Part shown: positions 11,945 to 22,742 of the stretch, one piece after another
Numbering within the stretch: position 1 is the first letter of the stretch
Layout of the letters: each line of letters begins with the position of its first letter
Position numbers and translations under genes: made by a program
Notes under the pieces: model-generated
The model's input: only the letters and a program-made list of their open reading frames with translations
Database searches by the model: none
What the model was told of the DNA's origin: nothing
Origin: Torreya grandis
Lineage: Eukaryota; Streptophyta; Pinopsida; Cupressales; Taxaceae
Direction of reading: 5' to 3'
Length of the DNA stretch: 64,000 nt
Assembly (NCBI GenBank): GCA_037957365.1
Contig: JARHVA010002128.1
Location: forward strand, 2,365,001 to 2,429,000

Positions 11945-12350
11945 TGGTTCAATGACATAATCTTTATAAGAGTTAGCACCTTTGAACCATTGAACTGGTT
12001 TAACGCCTTCGATTCATCACTTGGTTCAATCAGTGGGTTCATCACTTAGTTCAATTGCCTTGGTTCAATCAGCTTAGTTCAATCAATCAGTTCATCAGCA
12101 AGTTGAACACGTTGGTTCAATGCATTAGTTCAACGCCTTAGTTTAATCGGTGGGTTCATCATTTGGTTTAAACACTCGATTCATCAGATGGTTCAATGAG
12201 CTTGGTTCAAAGGCTCGGTGCACAGTGTTGAACCATTAAACTAGTTCAATGGATTGGTTCAAGTGAGAAAGGTTCAAAGGCTCAGTGCACAGTATTGAAC
12301 CGTTGAACCATGGTTGGTTCAATGGGTTGGTTCAACGGCTTGATTCAAGG
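11945..12350 (+). repeat. GGTTCAA motif array in E2 5' LTR
   Basis: Some two dozen copies of GGTTCAA(T) and variants (AGTTCAA, GGTTCAT), with complements such as TTGAACCA, spaced about 10-30 bp apart. The array is repeated in the 3' LTR at 20705-21085, so it was part of the LTR at insertion. Confidence 0.85.
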
Positions 12351-12498
12351 GGGCATCCCAAAGCTGAAGGGCAAGTGCCCTTACAGAGGACAAATCTAGC
12401 TTCAAGAGCCCTTACGGAGGGTAGGAAGCATTTCAAAAGAAAAGAGCCACAAAATTAAGTTTTTCTTCAGACTTAGTGTTGAAATGAATTCTTTTAGA

Positions 12499-12544
12499 CT
12501 TTTTGTCTGAAGCAATTCCTTCAGACAAAAAGCCTGAAGGAATT
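12499..12544 (+). other. Overlapping alternative hairpins in E2 LTR
   Basis: CTTTTTGTCTGAAG (12499-12512) is perfectly complementary to 12519-12532, a 14 bp stem with a 6 nt loop. AATTCCTTCAG (12515-12525) is perfectly complementary to 12534-12544, an 11 bp stem. The two stems share bases 12519-12525 and exclude each other. The 3' LTR retains degraded versions near 21230-21275. Confidence 0.8.
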
Positions 12545-13321
12545 TGGAGGAAGGTTGCCAACCTGAAGCAAAAGACCCAAGGAAGTCAAAGTGGCTAGTT
12601 CCCACAAAATTTTGTCTACAAGAAAAATCTCGAAGCAAAAGAGACCCGTAGAGAGGGCTGAAAGACAAAGGCCACCGAAGGGCAGGTACCCTTGTGGGGG
12701 GCTCCTAGCAGCCAATTGAGGGGTGTCTCCCCAGAGCTGATGGGACACTTCCCCTTTAGGAGGGTTTGAAACAAAGGAAAAGGCAAAGCAAAAAATTGAA
12801 GGAAAATTCCAAGCGATGACGGGCACATGGATGTCAAATTTAAGACAATAAAATAGTTGTTGGTTTTTAAATGCTTGTGTGCTAACCATGGAAAGAGCCC
12901 AAGGAATGTAGAAACACACCAAAAGATCACCCTAAGGGCTGAAGGAGAAGAAGTAGACAAAGCAAGAAGAAGACAAAGAGCCCAAAGAACAAAGAGAGAA
13001 AAGTGCCAAGTGTAAGAATAGGTAGATAGCCCAAGTGGCAAAGGGAGCTTTCGATTCAAGAATTTACTCTAGCAGGTGATATAATGCCTATGAATTGATT
13101 ATTAGGAGGTGAAAATAGCTAATAGTGCAACCAATTTTTAGTCATTTCACATTAATGAGTAGACAAACCACATGATCACCTTGAAGAAGTGGTCTTGCAA
13201 GCAGACAAATGGTGCAGCTCATAATTTCTCATTGATGTTTAAATGGCTTGCTCTTCCCAATGAATAGAGCACAAATGGGTCATTTGTAAAAAGGGGTGCC
13301 AAAATGCTTCCTTATTTCCTC

Positions 13322-13329
13322 TATATATT
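13322..13329 (+). promoter_or_regulatory. E2 5' LTR TATA box
   Basis: TATATATT followed by GGAGACTTGTC; identical at 22052-22059 in the 3' LTR. A likely core promoter for the element, with an AATAAA about 80 bp downstream. Confidence 0.55.
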
Positions 13330-13401
13330 GGAGACTTGTCATTTAAAAAGGATCTTCCACATTTTTAAGGTGAATCCCTGGCAAAATTTTCACCTAAAAC
13401 C

Positions 13402-13407
13402 AATAAA
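13402..13407 (+). terminator. E2 LTR polyadenylation-type signal
   Basis: AATAAA in the context CCAATAAACGC; matched by CCAATAAATG at 22133-22138 in the other LTR. It could be a poly(A) signal, on motif evidence only. Confidence 0.35.
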
Positions 13408-14014
13408 CGCATTTTTACCTCTATTCTAGTTAGATATCTTTGTGTGTGTCTGAGTGTCAGTTTGTGTTTAGTCATTGTTTCTTAATGCTTCCATAGGTTT
13501 AACACCAACACACCTGGTGTCTATAAGGTGCCATTTCTATAGGTGACAAGGAGAGCTGTATTTAGAAGTACAGAGACATAAGAAGCTACTATAAAGTGTG
13601 CCCTTCTATAGCACCTTTAGTGAGTTTTTATTTTCTATGTGTTCCATTAAAGCCTCCCTGTTAAGCTTCTTGTAACCTAGTCCTTCTACTAGTTTGAAGC
13701 ATACATATGTGTTTATCTGGCTTCAAGTGTGATTTTGAGTAGGTTGAATCATTTGGTGCATCACCTCTTTTAGAGTAATTTTTGTTTTCCTGTAATCCTT
13801 CTCCCTTTTCACCCCCCCATTATATATCTATATACATGTATTAGCACTTATTAGAACAACTCAGATGCATCAAAGGGAGCTAGCCCTTACCTAGATCCTC
13901 TCCCCTCCAGGTTCACTAGTCCCACAGGTGAGAGGGGAGTTTCCATTTTGATGTGTGGAAGGCAAGGAGCTCAGCCTCCTTGCCCCAAGTGCAATCCATT
14001 GCGTCAACAATTTT

Positions 14015-14032
14015 TGGCATGCTCAGTGGGAC
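14015..14032 (+). other. E2 primer-binding site
   Basis: TGGCATGCTCAGTGGGAC, five bases after the 5' LTR end, similar to the sites of E1, E3 and E4. Confidence 0.85.
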
Positions 14033-14058
14033 ATAGTTTTTACACTCTATAAAGTTTA

Positions 14059-16497
14059 ATGATTGATGCTAATCCTATTATAGAAAATCAACTACATTCA
14101 GCATCTAGTGACTCCACTGGTAAGAACTTCATTTTTAATTAAAGACCAGTCTGACTTCCTATGCCTAAAGTCACCACACAGTCTGCTTCTAAGGGTGTTC
14201 CTTTTGACTTCATTGAGTTGCCTTTGAACTTAGAAAAAAGATTAAGGTTTGAGAGGACCCATCATTATTCAACAAACCACCTTCCCAAGCCTATTATAAG
14301 GAAAGCACATGTAATAAGGCCGTAGTTACATCTTATCACAGCTATGGCATTACCCTTTGTGATTTTTCGTGGTCAGAGTCCTTTGAATCTCTAACATTAT
14401 GATCCAATTCCAAGAGCAACCCTAAAAAATGTGCCTTCCTTTGATGGAGAGGGGCCCATTACAGTCATCGAGCACATCAAAAATATTGCTAACCTCTACA
14501 ATATTCATAATGTCACTAAGGAAAATACTGCAATCAGATTGTTGGCATTGTTTCTCAAGGGCAAAGCTCCTAACTAGTATGGGACTTTGGCTATAAATTC
14601 AATTAGGTCCTGGAATGAATTGGGTACTCACTTTACATACCATTTTGGGGAAAAGAGTGACCACCTCTCACTTTGTGAGTAGCTAACTACCATGAAAAGA
14701 GCCCCACATGAATACATGCAGGATTTCAACACTCAGTTTCAAAAGACATGGGATAGAATCCCCATTCTGGTAAGACCGACTGCTAGCTATGCTTTCCTAT
14801 GTTACTTAAGAGATTTGAACAATGATATCACTTTTATGATATAGTCCATGGGAAGACATGTGCTGCTTGTTTCCTATGACATAGCCATAGTAGCTAAAAA
14901 TTGCTTAGTGCAAGCTAGGAAGATAGCTCCTAGACCCCATATGCCACTTTTCCTAGAAATGCTACCTCCAATTCAAACTATTGCTCCCACCTTAGCTCCT
15001 CTACCTAGCATAGAGAAACCAACTGCTGATCCATCCAATAAACTTCATGAAGTTAAGAGTCAGTTACAAAGTATGTCAAATGAACTTGTAGCTCTTAAAA
15101 GGCAACAAGCTCAAAGCAACCAGCCAAATCAAGGGGGCTAGTAGTATGGTCAAGCTCCTAGACCCCCTTTCCAAAATTATAATCAAGAACAGGGTTAGCT
15201 TACTGAGACCAGACCCTTTCAAGGCTACAACCTAAGTGGCCCTTCATCATCTAAGGTCATGGTGCCTATTCAAAACAATATGGTGTAGGAATAACCAGGT
15301 TGTTCAACCATGGGATATGGTCAAGAGCAGGCTGTTTATGCAAATGAAATGACAGGTTATTACCCAAATGTGAAAGATAATTAGGTAGCCACCCATTCCC
15401 AAGTCTTTGAGGCTCCAATGTAACCCAACATGAGTAGAAGTCAGGCCCATCCTAATTTTATCCTCATTAATCATCTAGAAGGAGAATTCTTTTTAGTCAA
15501 TTATGTGGGTGCTATAGATAATGAGGCTAACTGTGTTGCAGCCACCACAAGAATCAAAAAAATGGCAATGGAAGAAGCTCAGGCTACTGCCCAAATGTCA
15601 ACAACACCTTCTTCATCACATGCAAATCAAAAAGTCTCGAGCTTCAGACTGCTGGTTGTACTTCCAACTCCTCAACCTGCACCTCAAGTTGTACATAATT
15701 CTAAAGAAGTTTTTAAGGAAGGCAACCCTCAAGTCAATGTGGTTGAATAGATGAAGAAGTTGCACATCAACATCTCCTTGTGGGATTCACTATCAATACC
15801 AGGGCAAAAAGACATGCTGCAAAAGGAATTACATGATCTAAATGAATGAGCTGTCCTAGCAAAAGCTGATAACATTTTGATGATGAATGGACAACCTTCC
15901 ACCTCAGGTCAGACCTAAAAGGAAGAGAAGGTTCCTCCTTTTTATGTGTCCCTAGTCATAGGATATTTCTTGGTGCACAACTACATCATTGATAGTGGAG
16001 CAAGCACCTTGGTAATGCCCAAATGCATAGCCAATAAGTTGGGCTTGAAATATGAAGAGATGACCAAGGGAGTCCTATAGCTGGATGGAACTCTAGCAAA
16101 GACAATTGGAGTGGTAAGATGTTTGAGCTCGACGCTGCATGCTTGCTTGACTTTTTTAGTTCCTCACGATGTGGTAGTGGTAGATCTCCCTCCCTATTTT
16201 GCCATCTACTTATTCAGGGATTTTACATCCAAGATAGGTGGGTACTTAGTAGCAAATTGGTCTTATCTAGTTTTTAGAACCAAGTATGGAACTAAAGTCA
16301 AGATTGAATCCAAACCACTCCATAGAAATCATTTAGAACCTTACTCACTCAAGGCAACAAATGTCAACTATGCCATCATTGACCAAGAAGAGTTCCAAGT
16401 AGACCAATCTCCATCCTCTGCCCTTGAAGGAGTTGTAGACCTGCTCTTAGATGAATGGGCAGTGACAACTTCGAGTATGATCTTTACAAATTCATAG
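14059..16497 (+). pseudogene. E2 gag-protease frame, decayed
   Basis: One frame runs from ATG 14059 to about 16470 with some 17 in-frame stops and no indel. The gag capsid-like domain is at roughly 14410-14830: PSFDGEGP, then W.EL....FTYHFGE, then EYMQDFNTQFQ. This is the usual retrotransposon gag pattern. A Pro/Gln-rich linker ending in an LKRQQAQ heptad region follows. No CCHC knuckle is seen. The aspartic protease has the active site DSGAS at 15991-16005. After about 16450 the reading continues in another frame, consistent with one small indel. Confidence 0.85.
15930..16300 (+). other. E2 aspartic protease domain
   Basis: The retropepsin-type active site motif IIDSGAST lies at 15988-16008, followed by KLGL and a hydrophobic strand region. 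It would process the polyprotein. One stop (16078-16080) interrupts it. Confidence 0.75.
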
Positions 16498-16579
16498 AGG
16501 AGGTGGGTCTTGGAATTTAATACATGCATGAAGAGGATACTTTTGTACCAAATTTGATGAAATCCAGCCAAGAGAGCTT

Positions 16580-16985
16580 AGGTTTATGGCAGTTGTTCTT
16601 CGACGATTCAAAAAGTAAGTTGGGAGTTGGTGGTAGAGCGGTGTTGGTCTCTCCTTCAAAAGAGAGGCATTTTTCAGCCTTCCATTTCCAATTTTCCTAT
16701 ACATGCAATGTTGTAGAATATTAATCCCTCATCCATGGCTTGGAGTGGGCAAGGAAAAGAGGAATCAAAGAGCTGCAGGTGTTTGGTGATAGTGAGCTGA
16801 TTATCAACTAGGTAAGAGGCCAGAATTTGATGAAGAATTCTCTACTAAAGTCCTACACACATAAGGTATGGGACTTAGTGGAAAATTTCTTCACTTTCAA
16901 TATTACCTCCATTCCTAGGAAATGGAACAAGCAAGTAGACAGGCTAGTAGTAGTTGGTGCCCAACTTGATATTGCTCAAGAAATA
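16580..16985 (+). other. E2 extra (plant/archaeal-type) RNase H domain
   Basis: FFDDSKSKLGVGGRAVLVSP near 16595, then VVEY near 16710, GDSELII near 16785, and PRKWNKQVDRL near 16915. The four acidic positions typical of RNase H (D, E, D, D) can all be seen. The AEY-like motif, with a GL..A...GI..L.VFGDS spacing, is the style of the second RNase H in plant Tat-like elements. Here it lies before RT. Confidence 0.8.
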
Positions 16986-17459
16986 GGCTGAGACCATAGC
17001 TCACGTCACTTGAAAGTACTGATCCAGCCCTCTATACCTGAAAACATCACCAACTGGTAGGTTTTCAATAGTGATCAACAAATAACACTCTTCCTATAAG
17101 AAGAAGTGGAATTCACTACAAAAAACTAGGTTAAGCTGTAACAGTAATATGGCAGCCAAATTGTTTAGCTAAAGAACAATAAGCTCCCCAAAGGTTTGGT
17201 CACTCTAGAGAGTATCTTCAATGGAGATGACCAATTCAGAAGCGACAAGGCATGCATTGTAGCAAAGGAGGAGCACCATGAGAAGGTGGAAATATTTTAA
17301 GACAAGCTACTTGCACTTGGGAAAGTGTGCACAGAGCATGAATGGTAGGCCTTCATCTTGTTGTGCCAAGAATTTGCCGATATCTTCACTTGGGAGTATA
17401 GCAATTTGAAGGGATTTGACCCAAGTTTGGCCCAGCATACCATTGAGCTAAAAGAAGGT

Positions 17460-18150
17460 GCCAAACCAATCAAGTAAAATTAGAGGCCTATAAACCCAAT
17501 GATTGAGCCTCTCATGTGCAAAGAGCTCACCAAATTGATTGAGTCTAGGATAATATTTCCAATCAAACACTCATCTTGGCTGGCCAATCTTGTTCCTATC
17601 TGAAAAAAGAATGGGGAGATTAGACTGTGCATCAATTTTAGAGACCTCAATAGAGTCTCTTTGAAAGACCATTATCCTCTCCCAAGCATGAAGAAAATCC
17701 TTCAAATAGTGACAGGTAGCCATCATTTCTCCCTCTTGGATGGGTATTCAGGATACAACCAGATTTTGGTGTAAGACTTTGACCAGCACAAGACAACCTT
17801 CACAACCAAGTGGGGAACATTTGCTTATAGTAAAATGCCTTTCAAACTATCTAATGTTGGCGCCACTTTCCAATGAGCTACGTACATGGCCTTTCAAGGC
17901 CTAATGAATAAGACTGTACTAGTATATCTTGATGATGTGATAGTTTTCTCCAAGGAAGTGAGCCAACACATGAAACACCTAAGGCAAATCTTTGAGAGGT
18001 GTAGAGATTTTGGTATCTCTCTCAATCCTAATAAGTGTGTGTTCACTATCCATGAGGGGAAGCTCTTTGGTCACATTATTTCTTCAGAGGGTTTGGCTAT
18101 TGATCTAGAGAGAGTTCGCTCCATCCTAGAGCCATCTTTACCCAAGCACA
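17460..18150 (+). other. E2 reverse transcriptase domain
   Basis: Motifs in order: SSWLANLVPI, EIRLCINFRDLN (near 17620), HFSLLDGYSGYNQI (near 17725), GTFAYSKMPF, and the catalytic YLDD at 17925-17936, followed by FGHIISSEGL. The order and spacing match Ty3/gypsy RT. Stops at ATC-TGA (near 17600), GTG-TAA (near 17772) and CAA-TGA (near 17875) break it. Confidence 0.92.
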
Positions 18151-18339
18151 AGAAAGCCCTACAAAGCTTCTTTGGTAAGATAAATTTTATACGGAGATTT
18201 ATCCCAAATTTTTTAGAGATGGTCAAGCCATTGACCTCTATGCTAAAGAAGGGTGAGAATTTCACATGGATAGCATAGAGAAAATACAATTTTGAAGAAA
18301 TCAAGTAGGCCATAGCTGAGGCTCCTACATTGATTAGCC

Positions 18340-18720
18340 CTAACTTCACCAAAGATTTCAACCTCTATACCTTTGGCAATGAAGAGGTAATCTCTGCCAT
18401 GCTTACCCAAGCAAGTGATGATAACCTTGAGAAGCCAATTGCATTTTTTAGCCAGGGCCTAGAAGGTTTTGAAGTTAGATACACATATGTGGAAAAGTAA
18501 GTCTTGGCAATCATACAAAGTCTAAAGAAATTTAGACACATTCTATCCAATAGCAGAATCCGCCTCATGGTTCCACATCCTAGCATCAAGGATTTCTTGA
18601 TCAATCGAAATCTAAATGAGAAGAGAGTAGGGTGGATCACTAAGGTGATGGAATATGATGTAGATATCAAGATCACCAATCTAGTAAGAGGGAGAGGCCT
18701 GTGTGAACACCTCACTATAG
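18340..18720 (+). other. E2 gypsy-type RNase H domain, catalytic residues lost
   Basis: KPIAFFSQ and YTYVEK match the connection/RNase H pattern, but the first aspartate region reads LYTFGNEEV instead of LYTDAS. The later TDH region reads VPHPSIKDFL. Loss of acidic residues suggests this domain was already non-catalytic in the family, with the upstream RNase H taking over. That is inference. Confidence 0.75.
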
Positions 18721-18959
18721 ACTTTAAGTAGAAAAAAGAGAATAGTCTACTAATCCTTGATGCAACTACAGTAGAAGAACTAGTTGTCATGAAGGATTGG
18801 ACATTAGACGTGAGGCATTTCCTTCTCATTGGTGAGTGCCCACACTCACTTGACAAGACCAAGAGAAGGTATTTCAGACTTCAGTGTCTCCCCTATGCCT
18901 TGATTGATGGAGTATTGTTTAGAAAGGATATCTTAAGAGTCTTTTTAAGATACTTGGAC

Positions 18960-19860
18960 TCAAGTCAGGCTGATAGGGTGCTATCTAAGTTCCATGATGG
19001 ACTAGCTGGCGGTCATTTTGCTCCTAGGGCTACTGCAGTGAGAATAATGAGAGCTGGCTATTTCTGGCCTACTCTTTTCAGGGACACCCATACCTGGGTA
19101 TAAAAGTGATAAAAGTGCATGCTTTTTTATGGGAAGCAATGGTTGGCTGCCATGCCTTTATATCCTATTCAAGTGGAGTAGCCATTCATGCAATGGGGCT
19201 TAGACTTCATAGGGATGATGAATCCTCCCTCTAGTGCTAAACACAAGTGGGTCCTAATTACCATGGATTATTTCACAAGATGGGTAGAGGTTGTTGCTCT
19301 GAAGGAGGCTAATGAAAGTGCAATCCTAGATTTTTATGAGGACCTGGTGGCAAGGTTCAAGGTTCCAACAACCATAATCTCAGATAATGCATTAGCTTTT
19401 TTGGGAAGCAAAACATGTGAATGGGTGTTGAGATATGGTATATATTTCAGCACTTCATCCAATTACTACCCGTAGGGGAATGGACTAGTTGAGTCTACAA
19501 ATAAGAACCTGATCAGGATCATCAAGCAGACCATGGAGGAAAATTAGAGGACTTGGCATGCTAAGTTGAAAATAGCCCTATGGGCAGATAGGATCACATC
19601 GAAGAGGGAAATTGGAAACTCACCATACATGCTCGTCTATGGAAGGGAAGCTAGGCTCCCCATTTCACTCGAGTTGCCAGCCTTGGATCTCATTCACTAG
19701 CTGTAATTAGAAGAATGAAATACCATGGAAGTTAGATTATGCAAACTAATGGAACTCTAAGAGGTAAGGGACCAGGCTATGGTTTCTATGACCAACCACC
19801 AACAACAAGTGAAGAGACACTTCAACAAGAAATCTTCATCAAAAGGTTTCTCTGAAGGAG
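18960..19860 (+). other. E2 integrase domain
   Basis: The zinc-finger part GGHFAPRATA...GYFWPTL is followed by a damaged CxxC region (three stops near 19100-19112). The catalytic core keeps D at 19203-19205 (WGLDFIG), D at 19383-19385 (SDNA, where SDNG is usual) and E at 19491-19493 (VESTNK), 35 residues apart. The C-terminal GPYVI region is near 19930. Confidence 0.9.
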
Positions 19861-20298
19861 ACATTGTCTTGAAATGGGATGAAGACTGAGCTAAGCCTAG
19901 AAAGCATGTGAAGTTCGATGCCCTATGGAGTGGCCCATATGTAATCACTCAGTGTAAGCAGCATAATGCATTCTAACTCTCTAGGTTAGATGGTGAAGAA
20001 CTGTATATCCTAGTTAATGGGATACATCTTAAGCATTACCATTGAGCCCCTTCTCCATCATGTATATATTTTCCCTTGCTTTTCTCTTATTTTCCCTAAG
20101 TGCTTTCTGCACATGTTAGTAGTTTTCTTAGCTTTGTGTGTGTTTTCATTTCCTTTTGAAGAAAATCTACGTGATTGGTTCTAGGTTTATCAAAGCTATT
20201 TCTAATCTTTAAGTTACAGTTTGACCCCATGCCTAATGGATTTTGAGGCAACTAGCTTCTAAGCATAGCAGGCATGCTTCCCCTGGGAGTCGTTAATT

Positions 20299-22742
20299 TG
20301 TTGACCATTTTTTGGGTCTAACAGGCAAAAAAATTGGTCCCCTTCTTCCTCTGATGTTTTAGGCCATTTAATTTTTTTATTTTTCACAAGTCCAGGAATT
20401 TTTATGGACTCTATAGGTCTAAATCTATAGACTCTATAGGTCTAAATCTACAGACTCAGCAGGGTTTAATTTTCTATGGACTCAGCAGGGCTTTGTTTTT
20501 CTACAGACTCAGCAGTGAGTTGTTTTTCTATGGACTCAATAGTGAGTTTTTTCTATGAACTCTGTAGGTGTAATCTTTGATAGATGAAGAACTAGTTTAG
20601 ATAGTGTAAGGTTTTGCAAAGCTTCTTCAGACTCTTATCTATAGAAATTCATAAGGAAAGAGGGTTAAAATGGTTCAAAAGACACTTTTCCTTAAGGTTG
20701 GAAGAGTGGTTCAATGACAAAATCTTTCTAAGAGTTAGCACCTTTAAATCATTGAACTGGTGTAACACCTTCGGTTCGTCACTTGGTTCAATTACCTTGG
20801 TTTAATTAGCTTAGTTCAATCAATCAGTTCATCAGCAAGTTCAATGTGTTGGTTCAATGCCTTGGTTTAATTGGTGGGTTCATCATTTGGTTCAAACACT
20901 CGATTCATCAGACGGTTCAATGAGCTTGGTTCAAAGGCTCAGCACGTAGTGTTGAACTATTGAACTAATTCAATAGATTGGTTCAATGGTTGGTTCAAGC
21001 AGGAAAGGTTTAAAGGCTTGATGCACAGTGTTAAACCGTTGAACCATTGAACCATGGTTAGTTCAATGGCTTGGTTCAAGGGGGTGTCCCAAAGCCAAAG
21101 GGCAAGTGCCCTTACAGAGGGTAGTTCTAGGTTTAAGACCCCTTGTGGAGGGAAAGAAGCATTTCAAAAGAAGAGAGCCACAAAGTTAAGTTTTTCTTTA
21201 GACTTAGTGTTGAAATTAATTCTTTTAGACTTTTTTCTGAAGGAATTCCTTCAGACAAAAAGCATGAAAGAATTTGGAGGAAGGCTACCAGCTTGAAGTG
21301 AAAGACCCAGGGAAGTCAAAGTGGCCAATTCTCACAGACTTTTGTCCATGGGAAAAAGCCTAGAGCAAAAGAGACCCGTAGAAAGGGCTGAAAGACAAAG
21401 GCTGTCAAAGGGTAGGTACCCTTGCAGGGGGCTCCTAGTGGCCAATTGAAGGGTATCTCCCCAGAGCTGAAGGGACACTTCCCCTTTGAGAGACTCTAAA
21501 ACAAAGGAAATGCCAAAGCAAAAATATGAAGGAAAAGTCCAAGTGATGACGGGCATGTGGACGTCAAATTTAAGATGATAAAATAGCCATTGGTTTTTAA
21601 ATGCTTACATGCCAACCATGGAAAGAGCCCAAGGAATGGATCGACCTACTAGAAGATCACCTTGAGGGATGAAGGAGTAGAAGGAGACAAATTAGGAAGA
21701 AGATAAAGAGCCCAGAGAATAAAGAGAGAAAAGTGCCAAGGGTAAGAATAGGCAGATAGCCCAAGTGGTGAAGGGAGGCACTGATTTAGGAATTTACTCC
21801 AATAGGTGATACAGTGCCTATGAATTGATTATTAGGAGGCACAAACAACTAATAGTGTAACACATTTTTATTCATTTCATATTAATGATTATAAAAACCA
21901 TGTGATCACCTTGAAGAAGCAGTCTTGCAAGCAGACAAATGGCGTGGCTCATAATTTCTCATTGATGTTTAAATGGCTTGCTCTTCCTAATGACCAGAGT
22001 GCAAATGGGTCATTTGTAAAAAGGGGCAACAAAAGACCTCCTTCTTTCCTCTATATATTGGAGACTTGTCATTTAAAAAAGGATATTACATATTTTTAAG
22101 GTGAAGCCCTGGTAAAATTTTCACTTGAAACCAATAAATGCATTTTTAACTCTATTTTGGTTAGATATCTCTATGTGTGTCTAAGTGTCACTTTGTGTTT
22201 AGTCATTGTTTCTTAATGCTTCCATAGGTTTAACAACAACACACCTAGTGTCTATAAGGTGCCATTTTTGTAGGTGATAAGGAGAGTTGTATTTGGAAGT
22301 GCAGAGACAGAAGAAGCTACTATACAGTGTGCCCTTATACAACACCTTTGATGAGTCTCTATTTTTTATGTGTTCCATTAAAGCCTCCCTGTTAAGGTTC
22401 CTGTAACATGGTCTTTCTACGAGTTTGAAGTATACATATGTGTTTGTCTAGCTTCAAGTGTGAGTGTGAGTAGGTCAAATCATTTGGTGCATCACCTCTT
22501 TTAGAGTAATTTTTGTTTTCCTGTAATCTTTCTCCCTTTTCACCCCCCCCAATTATATATCTATATACCTATATTAGCACTTATTGGAACAACTCAGATG
22601 CATCAAAGGGAGCTATCCCTTAGCTAGAGACTCTCCCCTCTAGCTTCACCAATCCCATAGGTGAGAGGGGAGTTTCTATTTTGACGTGTGGAAGGCAAGG
22701 AGCTTAGCCTCCTTGCCCCGAGTGCAATCCACTACATCAACA
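20299..22742 (+). repeat. E2 3' LTR, 2444 bp
   Basis: Starts TGTTGACC and ends CAACA; colinear with the 5' LTR. It is preceded by a short purine-rich stretch CTGGGAGT (20284-20291), the best candidate for the polypurine tract. The sequence just upstream (ATGCCTAATGGATT...AAGCATAGCAGGCATGC, 20231-20280) is also recognisable next to E4 LTR A. Confidence 0.95.
20705..21085 (+). repeat. GGTTCAA motif array in E2 3' LTR
   Basis: Counterpart of 11945-12350 with similar spacing and more C-to-T changed copies (for example GGTTTAA, AGTTCAA). Confidence 0.8.

Larger units (their letters stand above)
11586..14009 (+). repeat. E2 5' LTR, 2424 bp
   Basis: Starts TGTTGACC and ends CAACA, paired with 20299-22742. 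It contains a GGTTCAA array (11945-12350), overlapping inverted repeats (12499-12544), a TATA box (13322) and an AATAAA (13402). Open frames of 88-147 codons on the - strand between 12402 and 13059 are antisense shadows and are not kept in the 3' LTR at that length. Confidence 0.95.
16465..20045 (+). pseudogene. E2 RNaseH-RT-RNaseH-integrase frame, decayed
   Basis: Offset from the gag frame by one base, this frame reads FEYDLYKFIEEVGLG from about 16470 and continues without another frameshift to TGA 20043-20045, with about 33 internal stops. Domain order is an extra RNase H (16580-16985), RT (17460-18150), gypsy RNase H (18340-18720) and integrase (18960-19860). Catalytic motifs remain readable: YLDD in RT and D,D35E in integrase. 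Most of the stops are TAG or TAA, often where Gln is expected, for example YP-stop-GNG at 19472. The copy cannot make a working polyprotein as it stands. Confidence 0.9.
11586..22742 (+). mobile_element. E2: full-length Ty3/gypsy LTR retrotransposon, 11157 bp
   Basis: Complete element with LTRs 11586-14009 and 20299-22742, both starting TGTTG and ending CAACA, a primer-binding site at 14015, and a gag-pol relic (14059-20045). It is flanked by perfect 5 bp duplications AGTAC at 11581-11585 and 22743-22747. The uninterrupted target is visible in a paralogous repeat near 46830, which confirms the limits. By eye, sampled LTR stretches differ at roughly one base in ten, so the insertion is old. 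The position of one RNase H before RT and the GLCE-containing RNase H sequence resemble plant Tat-like gypsy elements as I remember them. Lineage was not tested. Confidence 0.95.

Noticed and set aside
11945..12350. GGTTCAA array as tRNA genes or pol III promoters
   Set aside because: No A box or cloverleaf at the right spacing; words are too many and too irregular.
12402..13059. Overlapping - strand open frames of 88, 133 and 147 codons
   Set aside because: They lie antisense within the E2 5' LTR, and their order and length are not kept in the 3' LTR (only 74 codons at 21332-21556). No motif.
16450..16530. Programmed frameshift between the E2 gag-protease and pol frames
   Set aside because: Coding similarity runs across the region with ordinary substitutions, and no slippery heptamer is evident. 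A single decay indel is simpler, though relatives could show otherwise.
18365..18862. 165-codon - strand frame
   Set aside because: Antisense to the E2 RNase H region, which is clearly coding on the + strand.
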